Positions 58,067 through 64,000 of a DNA stretch of 64,000 nt are shown one piece after another; within the stretch, counting starts at the first letter, position 1; every line of letters starts with the position of its first letter. Source of the DNA: a virus. The DNA lies in the IMG/VR virus record IMGVR_UViG_3300044680_000280, positions 1 through 64,000 of that record. One strand, written 5' to 3'. A program made the position numbers and the translations under genes. The notes under the pieces are model-generated. The model was given only the letters and a program-made list of their open reading frames with translations, ran no database searches and had not been told where the DNA came from.

Positions 58067-60040
58067 TCAAGGGGCCGAGGCTGAGGAACCAGCCATAAGC
58101 TGAGCCTTGAGAATAAGAATCTGACTGGCAATCCCAGGAAGGTTCGATGGGTTCAAAAGGTCAGCACAAATGAATACGTAGGGCGGGGTTGGGAACGGCT
58201 GGTTGGCCCGAGCCTCCACATACGAACCCGACGCCATTTCAGCGCTCGCAGGGTGCACAAGAGAGCTGAAGGCGGAAATTGAGGAATCCGCCTCGACTTG
58301 GGCGTCCCCACTGATACCCGTCAAGATGTTGGACTCAGCCGTGACAGCCGCTTCCGCATCATAACCGAACCCGCTCCTCATACCTGCGTCTCCATTCAGA
58401 TCCGCCCCTACACTAGTCAGAGCTCTAGCGTTGGCATTAATCTGAGAACCGCCAAAAATTCGGGAGCTTGCCGCCTCTTTTGACCCCCCACTTTTGAACA
58501 TGACCCACTGAGGATCGTTCAAAAGCGAGACGTAAAGGGGGTTCCAGATCTGTTTGATACAGAGTGAGCAGCTCGTGTCGTTCACAAGCGGAACGACATC
58601 GTTCTGGTACTCTCCCGAGTTACTGAGCTCAATTTGAACCTCGAAGTTTCTCGGAAACGGAGCCCACAGCACCGTGTTTTTGGCCAGAGTATCAGTCATC
58701 GCCAAGGCGCCCGCGCTGGATGACCCTATGTATATCGATGAGAGGGTCAACTGCATATCGTCTAGGATCGATGCAATGATGTACGTACCGTACGCGGTTG
58801 GAGTGCCCCCACTGAATGTAATCGTTTGACCTGGAACGAATGAATTGAAGTCGGATCCCGTCACAACGGCTGAACCGTTCGTGAGGGTCACGGTGGAGGT
58901 ACGGACCAGAGAAAAAAGAGGTCCGAGTACGGTACTAGAAGCCGTGCTTGGGGCGTACGTGTACAGAACAGGAGGATCTACAGTCTGGGGGAACTCATAC
59001 GTATCGAATGCATACGTGCAGACCGAAATGTCCTCAACTTGAATCGTCGAATTGGAAACCGGGTAATCAAGTGCTGGCGAGAAAAAGACCTGCCCGTCGG
59101 GTATGCCAAGTGGACCACCCGGCATAAAGTTCGAAAAAGGTATGACGAGAGGTCGAGAGTCCGGCAAACCCAAACGATCAAAGGGTTGTACCCAGTCGTC
59201 AACCCAGTGAAACGTAACCGTGCTTGGGACGATCGGGAGAGACCCGGCCGTGGTGATGCCAGTTACCGTCACCTGATACGTATTTTGCGTAATGAGAGGA
59301 GTACTTGAGCTGAGAACAAGAGCGACCGACGTCGGATTCAACAACTGCTCTGGAGTAGCGGAAATGATTGTAAGAGGACCATCGAACAGGTTTTGAACCG
59401 AGTAATTCGTAACAGTACTGAGTCCCGAAGCACTCATCGTAGTGCCAAACACGAGTCGAACCTTCGTCGGGGACACTGCAATTGCAGTCATCGTCGAGGA
59501 TGGTGCTGTCCCCACGAAAGAAGCCGATTGCAAGGATAGGTCGAGAGTCTGACCCTCACTGCTAAACGCCTGAGCAACAGTGACCGTGTATGAAATACCG
59601 CTCTGAGTGCTGGTGGTGAGCTCTACAGAAAAATCGAGTAGACCCGAGACCCCAGTAACGGTGAGACCTGGTATCGAATAATTCGACGCGTCAATGAGTG
59701 GGGCGAACTCTGACTCGAGCTCGGCGTTGAACCGAACCTCAATGAGGGTGGGACTCAACGAAACGGCAGTGAGGACCCCGAAAGGAGGGTAATCCTCGGC
59801 ATTTTTAATGGCAGTTGCGACGACATTCGAAGAAGAGTAGGCGGCCCCCTCAACGGGATGGTCCAGTCCAACCGAAAGAGCCTCACCAATGGGTACCGTG
59901 TCCGTTGGCAAATTCGCAAAAGTGTGGACAATCGATTGCGCATTAAAAGTCGAGTCACCTACGAAGATGCCGCCTTCAGAGGGGATCGCCTCAACGGTAG
60001 AGGTGGCATTGACGGTTGCGGTTACGGGATGGTCCGACAT
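58067..60040 (-). CDS. Virion structural protein with Ig-like (SbsA/SwmB-type) repeats
   Basis: 657 residues. Two repeats: V-L-T-A-V-S-L-S-P-T-L-I-E-V-R-F ... N-Y-S-I and M-T-A-I-A-V-S-P-T-K-V-R-L-V-F ... N-Y-S-V, the form of bacterial Ig-like repeats. A shared G-T-Y-I-I-A-S-I-L module follows near residue 430. Ser/Thr-rich. A surface or tail role is likely. Confidence 0.75.
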   Translation of the reverse strand: MSDHPVTATVNATSTVEAIPSEGGIFVGDSTFNAQSIVHTFANLPTDTVPIGEALSVGLDHPVEGAAYSSSNVVATAIKNAEDYPPFGVLTAVSLSPTLIEVRFNAELESEFAPLIDASNYSIPGLTVTGVSGLLDFSVELTTSTQSGISYTVTVAQAFSSEGQTLDLSLQSASFVGTAPSSTMTAIAVSPTKVRLVFGTTMSASGLSTVTNYSVQNLFDGPLTIISATPEQLLNPTSVALVLSSSTPLITQNTYQVTVTGITTAGSLPIVPSTVTFHWVDDWVQPFDRLGLPDSRPLVIPFSNFMPGGPLGIPDGQVFFSPALDYPVSNSTIQVEDISVCTYAFDTYEFPQTVDPPVLYTYAPSTASSTVLGPLFSLVRTSTVTLTNGSAVVTGSDFNSFVPGQTITFSGGTPTAYGTYIIASILDDMQLTLSSIYIGSSSAGALAMTDTLAKNTVLWAPFPRNFEVQIELSNSGEYQNDVVPLVNDTSCSLCIKQIWNPLYVSLLNDPQWVMFKSGGSKEAASSRIFGGSQINANARALTSVGADLNGDAGMRSGFGYDAEAAVTAESNILTGISGDAQVEADSSISAFSSLVHPASAEMASGSYVEARANQPFPTPPYVFICADLLNPSNLPGIASQILILKAQLMAGSSASAP

Positions 60041-60052
60041 ATCTCACTAACC

Positions 60053-63000
60053 TCAACTATCGATAAAGACACTGAACGTGCCCTTTGTGGGGTCCCGGAG
60101 AAGCCTGTACTGGTGGCTGTTTCCGTCCAAAAAGTCGAACCTGCGACCCCCGACAACCTGACCCGAGTTTTGGTCAAAAACGAGGACGTAACGCTCACCT
60201 GAAGGTAGTGTTACGAAGCCCAAGGCGAGGGACACACCAGAAGAGGTGATGCCAAATCGAACCTGGGTGTCTCCCAGGCCAAACGTGGCATCAGCTAGTA
60301 GTTTGAGAGTGTACGTGACCTGGGTAATAAGCCCGGTAGAGTTGAGGAGAGGCGTTCGGTTCGAATACGACGTTCGTGTGCTGCCAGTTGTTCCATAAGT
60401 GAGAGTCCCAGAGAACGTTGTCTTCGTGACGAAAGACGGGTCATCCGCCTCAAAACTCCATGGGGAAGCAGAGGTCGTGTCATCCTCAGGAAGAGTCGAC
60501 GCGTCGTAAGTCAGGCAAACCTCATTCTGGAGGGTGATGGTGTCGAAGCTCTTCACATGATCCTTGAAGGGAGCGATCAGACCGGTAACTCCAGTATCGT
60601 GCTCAATCACTTGCAAACTGTTGTAAAGAACGTCGTTGGGTACAACCAGGGTAGTCTTGTACTCCGAATTGTTCAGGGTAAAAGCTTGAGAATTGAGGAC
60701 CTCACCTGGAGTGTTGAGACCCGCTACGGGAACGTTGACAACCGTCGGGCGTCGAACCTCGAAAGTTTGGGTCTGAGGTACAAGCGGAGTCCCTTCGTTG
60801 AGCAACGTAAACGCAATGAGTCCTGGATTCTCGAGAAAGTCAGGCGCTATTTCTGGCGGAATGCCCGTCGAACTACTCCAAAAGTCCGTGTGCGTATGGG
60901 GGATGTTCGTGAAAAGGTGCTCGGGCGACGCAATGACGTTTCGCTGATTCAAGTTCTGGTGCGGAGGGACGATCCTTGTAGCAGAAGGGGAGCTCGTGAT
61001 TCCGTACCTAACGAAATTCCACGCCGTCTGAGATATGTTGGTCGGATCAAAGGCTCCAAACACAATCGACGGTAAGGCTCCGTTAATGACCCGTGGAACT
61101 CCCAAGAGGCTCTGGGGAACATTGGAGTACCCCGCACGGATAAGAGGCGTGGCGGTCGTGTCCAGGAGCACGGAAATGCCTCCTGAGGGATCTCTGACAA
61201 TACGATAACGGTGATTTTGCGTCCAGTCTACTTGAATTGCGATACGATAGTCTACCGTCGAAGGTTGGGCAGGAAAAACCGTCGTAAAAGTAAGGACGTT
61301 TTGAGCAACGGAAGCAACCGTGTAGACGCCCTTGTTGGAACCTGCATCGACGATGAGGGAATCACCAACCTGGACCTCAGCTTCTGTGAAGTTTGCTGAG
61401 AGGTCCTCGAGTGCATTGCCTACCACACGAGCTCCACTGCCCGTGGCGGACACGGGCAGGTAATAGCCCGTCAGAGAGTTGGGATCCGTACCCTTCCAAA
61501 TGCCGACGAACTTGCTAAATGAAGACAGCACCCTCCAAGCATTACAGTAGATCCAGTCGACCGTTGAAGTGGATGCCAGGGACGCGGGCGTCGTTGAACC
61601 GAAACTGATGACCCCTACGAGTCCAGCTCCGGGTGCGGAGAAGTTCGCATATGTCGTGGACCCTATGTAGACCGTATCGATGAACAAGCTCACGAGGTTT
61701 CCCGACGTGCTCTTCACCATTCTGTAGGTGTGCTCGTTTCCGTCGTTCCAATCGAAAGGGAAGGACTGAACGGCAACACCATCCGAGTGCAGAGTAACAT
61801 TTGGAACACCGCTGAACTGCGTGAGCATCACGCCAAGGGACCGTGCACCGTCATAAATGTCCGCATTGACGCCACAGAAACTTGTCGGACCGGGGTCGAC
61901 CGTAAAGGCCCGAACCAGAACACGAAACTCGAGGATGTAGTCGTTGGCAGCCCCAACGACACGGTTACTCGCCGTGGGGGGAGCCGTGTCGTCGATATAG
62001 TAGAGGAGTCCGTCCGATGAGCTGGAATCCGTGATCCTTAGGGTACGACCGTACATGGCTCCAGTCTGGGAACCCATGGAAGACCATGTGTAGGGCTGGA
62101 ACTGAGTGGGAAGAGTTCGGCCACCGTAACTGAATAGGGGCGACGACTGGTCTGGAAAGAAGCACAACTGAATGACTCGGTTACCGTCATCAATGGCCGC
62201 CATTACTGAGTTCGGCGAAATCCCATGGGTGAAGGTTCGAAGTTGCACAGAAACGTCGAGGACGACGTCCGAGGAGATCGACAAAAGTGGTTCGATGCGG
62301 TCATACCCTCGGAAATCTCCGCCTATGAGTCCGACTTGGCTCTCAACGCTTGTTGTCGTAGCGCTCGTCGAATCGATAATCAGAGACTTAGCAAGAGCGG
62401 TTGAGAGGAGAGTTTCCGTGCCCGCGTACCCTATGGGCGTCCACGGTTGAGACGCCGCCTCTGGGGTGGTCGTACCCTCATAGCTCACGAAGACAGATGG
62501 TGCTGTCTGAAGAGGGTTCGTCGGAATGATGTCGTACTTGACGAAATCCCATAGAGAGGTGTTGACCGACTCATAGGACATCGACCCAAAGAAAACGCCC
62601 TGGAGCTGATTGAACGGTGCCGTGAGCTCCTCAAGTGCAGGGAGTTGGCTCTCCAGAACTTGAAGCGTAGGCGTAACGTCTCCATCCAGGTAAACAGAGA
62701 TGTTTCCTGACGGATCCCGAAAGAGTCGGTAGCTGTGGATAACGGTCCAGTCCAACGTAGCGGGGGAGCCCGTTGGACTTCCGTTTGAAATTCCCCCACT
62801 CCAAGCTGTAATAACCGACGGGTCATTTCCACCCCCCGATACGAGGAGTCCAATCTGATTGACACCCCCGCTCGTAAGGTACCCGAGAACAATGGCTTTG
62901 GATGAATCCGAGTAACCCGCCGCAATGCCCGTGAAAACTCCTTCAGTTGTCGTAGCGATCGTGATGTAATTTCGCCATGTAGCTGCAAAGACATGCTGAA

Positions 63001-63961
63001 AAGTGAGATCGACTTGACGCGTCCAAAATAGCACCCGCCCATTTGGAAAGGGACCAGCCACAGTCTTCGTGACAGTCAGAAGGCTGTTGGCGATAGACGT
63101 TGTGCCCGTACCTGTTCGATCCCACGGGGCAATCGGATCGTTTTCGGGAAGGGCCGTCGCCCCGTAAGAAACGAAGGTCGAGGTCACTTCCCTTGAAAGG
63201 GGCGGGTATGCGATCTTGTGAAGGGGTGAATTCAGAACAAGAAGGTTCGGATCGTTCAAAACCGCAGTGTACGCCCGCTCGTAGGCACGGTACTTGAGAT
63301 CTCTTTGTTGAGGCTGAGGAAGAGTCGATTGGGAATTGCTCGGAACGTAATTGCTGGGGACGATGAGCTGATTGTTGTAGCGGTATTTGTGACCTGTACC
63401 GTCATCGGCATATCCCACGTCACGGTTCCAGGAATTCAAGCGAAACGCAGGACTATTCAACGAGCGAAAATCAACCGTAGGGTTCTCAATCCAAGAATAG
63501 GAGACTTTGACATCATCTCCCGGGTTTGGGGGATTCGTCAGAATGATCTGTCCAAGAAGCCCGTTCACCTGTTCTGGGATAACCTGAACGTTGTTGATGA
63601 GAACCGTGACATCATCGGCTCTCTCGGCAATTTGCCCGTTACGTGGGTCAAAAACCTCCCAGGAGATGTCAGTATTGTCTGGGTCCGGAAGGTAGAAGCA
63701 TGACACGAGCTTGACAGCCGTCGTGCTCAAAATCGTTGCAATGCGGTACGTGCCCGCATTAACGTTCGTCCCACTCAGAGTAACGTAGAGCCCGAGCATG
63801 GACGGGGTGATGAGGCCGCCGGGCAGCACAACCGTAACTGGGTCCAGAATGGTTGCCCCCGATCCGCTCGCCAGGGTAAGCGGAGGTCTTGATATTGGCC
63901 CATGATCGACGAAAATCGACCTAGAGGTTATAGCCGGGGTTGTTGTGACCGCGAAACTCAT
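60053..63961 (-). CDS. Very large structural protein with LamG/concanavalin-like repeats
   Basis: 1302 residues. Four segments contain H-[ST/YR]-[Y]-R-[LI/M]-[VF/R] ... D-P-S-G ... V-x-[LF]-D, e.g. H-S-Y-R-L-F-R-D-P-S-G-N-I-S-V-Y-L-D and H-R-Y-R-I-V-R-D-P-S-G-G-I-S-V-L-L-D. These are signs of laminin-G/concanavalin-like sugar-binding domains. The last copy stops at F-S-V-F-I-D-S, so that domain is cut short. N-terminus has the shared G-T-Y-R-I-A-T-I-L module. Suggests carbohydrate binding on the host or on the phage surface. Confidence 0.75.
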   Translation of the reverse strand: MSFAVTTTPAITSRSIFVDHGPISRPPLTLASGSGATILDPVTVVLPGGLITPSMLGLYVTLSGTNVNAGTYRIATILSTTAVKLVSCFYLPDPDNTDISWEVFDPRNGQIAERADDVTVLINNVQVIPEQVNGLLGQIILTNPPNPGDDVKVSYSWIENPTVDFRSLNSPAFRLNSWNRDVGYADDGTGHKYRYNNQLIVPSNYVPSNSQSTLPQPQQRDLKYRAYERAYTAVLNDPNLLVLNSPLHKIAYPPLSREVTSTFVSYGATALPENDPIAPWDRTGTGTTSIANSLLTVTKTVAGPFPNGRVLFWTRQVDLTFQHVFAATWRNYITIATTTEGVFTGIAAGYSDSSKAIVLGYLTSGGVNQIGLLVSGGGNDPSVITAWSGGISNGSPTGSPATLDWTVIHSYRLFRDPSGNISVYLDGDVTPTLQVLESQLPALEELTAPFNQLQGVFFGSMSYESVNTSLWDFVKYDIIPTNPLQTAPSVFVSYEGTTTPEAASQPWTPIGYAGTETLLSTALAKSLIIDSTSATTTSVESQVGLIGGDFRGYDRIEPLLSISSDVVLDVSVQLRTFTHGISPNSVMAAIDDGNRVIQLCFFPDQSSPLFSYGGRTLPTQFQPYTWSSMGSQTGAMYGRTLRITDSSSSDGLLYYIDDTAPPTASNRVVGAANDYILEFRVLVRAFTVDPGPTSFCGVNADIYDGARSLGVMLTQFSGVPNVTLHSDGVAVQSFPFDWNDGNEHTYRMVKSTSGNLVSLFIDTVYIGSTTYANFSAPGAGLVGVISFGSTTPASLASTSTVDWIYCNAWRVLSSFSKFVGIWKGTDPNSLTGYYLPVSATGSGARVVGNALEDLSANFTEAEVQVGDSLIVDAGSNKGVYTVASVAQNVLTFTTVFPAQPSTVDYRIAIQVDWTQNHRYRIVRDPSGGISVLLDTTATPLIRAGYSNVPQSLLGVPRVINGALPSIVFGAFDPTNISQTAWNFVRYGITSSPSATRIVPPHQNLNQRNVIASPEHLFTNIPHTHTDFWSSSTGIPPEIAPDFLENPGLIAFTLLNEGTPLVPQTQTFEVRRPTVVNVPVAGLNTPGEVLNSQAFTLNNSEYKTTLVVPNDVLYNSLQVIEHDTGVTGLIAPFKDHVKSFDTITLQNEVCLTYDASTLPEDDTTSASPWSFEADDPSFVTKTTFSGTLTYGTTGSTRTSYSNRTPLLNSTGLITQVTYTLKLLADATFGLGDTQVRFGITSSGVSLALGFVTLPSGERYVLVFDQNSGQVVGGRRFDFLDGNSHQYRLLRDPTKGTFSVFIDS

Positions 63962-64000
63962 TGATTTGTCACATAATTTCTGGATATGTCTTTGGGACCA
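63958..64000 (-). CDS. C-terminal end of an upstream gene, cut by the window edge
   Basis: The frame entering from the right edge reads G-P-K-D-I-S-R-N-Y-V-T-N-Q-stop and its TGA overlaps the ATG at 63961 in the common ATGA style, so the 1302-residue gene is probably not first in its operon. Only 13 residues are visible. Confidence 0.45.
   Translation of the reverse strand, partial: GPKDISRNYVTNQ

Overview
The window looks like about 64 kb of a large tailed double-stranded DNA phage (Caudoviricetes). The case rests on dense one-directional coding with ATGA-type overlaps, a phage-type dNMP kinase, a DNA polymerase A / DnaB-like helicase / primase zinc-finger set, thyA and folA, and 17 kb of long beta-rich structural genes. 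No terminase, portal, capsid or tail-sheath gene is visible, so the host and exact group cannot be named. A lipoprotein with a clear lipobox (45323-45844) favours a Gram-negative host. I see no tRNA, rRNA, CRISPR array, insertion sequence or integrase. Almost every gene is on the minus strand; plus-strand exceptions are a fragment at the left edge, a small membrane protein (1466-1723) and an RNase HII / Dam / small-ORF island (4336-6138). No gap above 300 bases lacks a gene.

Layout. 1-16.9 kb is an accessory region: dNMP kinase, HD hydrolase, metallopeptidases, HNH nuclease, RNase HII, Dam, metallophosphoesterase, glycosyltransferase, a topoisomerase IB-like protein, two adjacent DNA methyltransferase ORFs, a DHH phosphoesterase and a SAM methyltransferase. 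16.9-22.4 kb holds small, often Cys-rich genes plus YkgJ-like and DUF1848-like proteins. 22.4-27.6 kb holds a ClpX-like unfoldase flanked by four proteins sharing a short RVAxR peptide, next to a nitrilase. 27.6-31.4 kb holds a GIY-YIG nuclease, folA, thyA and a HAD deoxynucleotidase. 31.4-44 kb holds a Ycf46-like AAA ATPase with DUF1257/DUF2997 partners, DNA polymerase A, primase zinc-finger protein, DnaB-like helicase, loader-like protein and SNF2 helicase. 44-46.8 kb holds a tagged metallopeptidase, lipoprotein, membrane protein and small genes. 46.8-64 kb is virion structural.

Two signals cut across the map. (1) A short element, [C/T]CGGTGTA or TGGTGTA, lies 9-12 nt upstream of twelve start codons in the sense orientation, including the single plus-strand RNase HII start, with further copies just after stop codons. 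(2) A peptide of the form L-x-[LF]-[RK]-V-[AL]-x-R-[FYWI] is carried by up to eight otherwise unrelated proteins, usually at the N-terminus, four of them flanking the clpX-like gene. Five HExxH metallopeptidase-like genes, two of them tagged, are also present. These, with several apparently altered enzymes (a methyltransferase whose nuclease-like domain lacks the usual Lys, a methyltransferase fragment missing its catalytic motifs, a topoisomerase IB-like protein without the Tyr), are the main leads. All homology calls are by eye from motifs.
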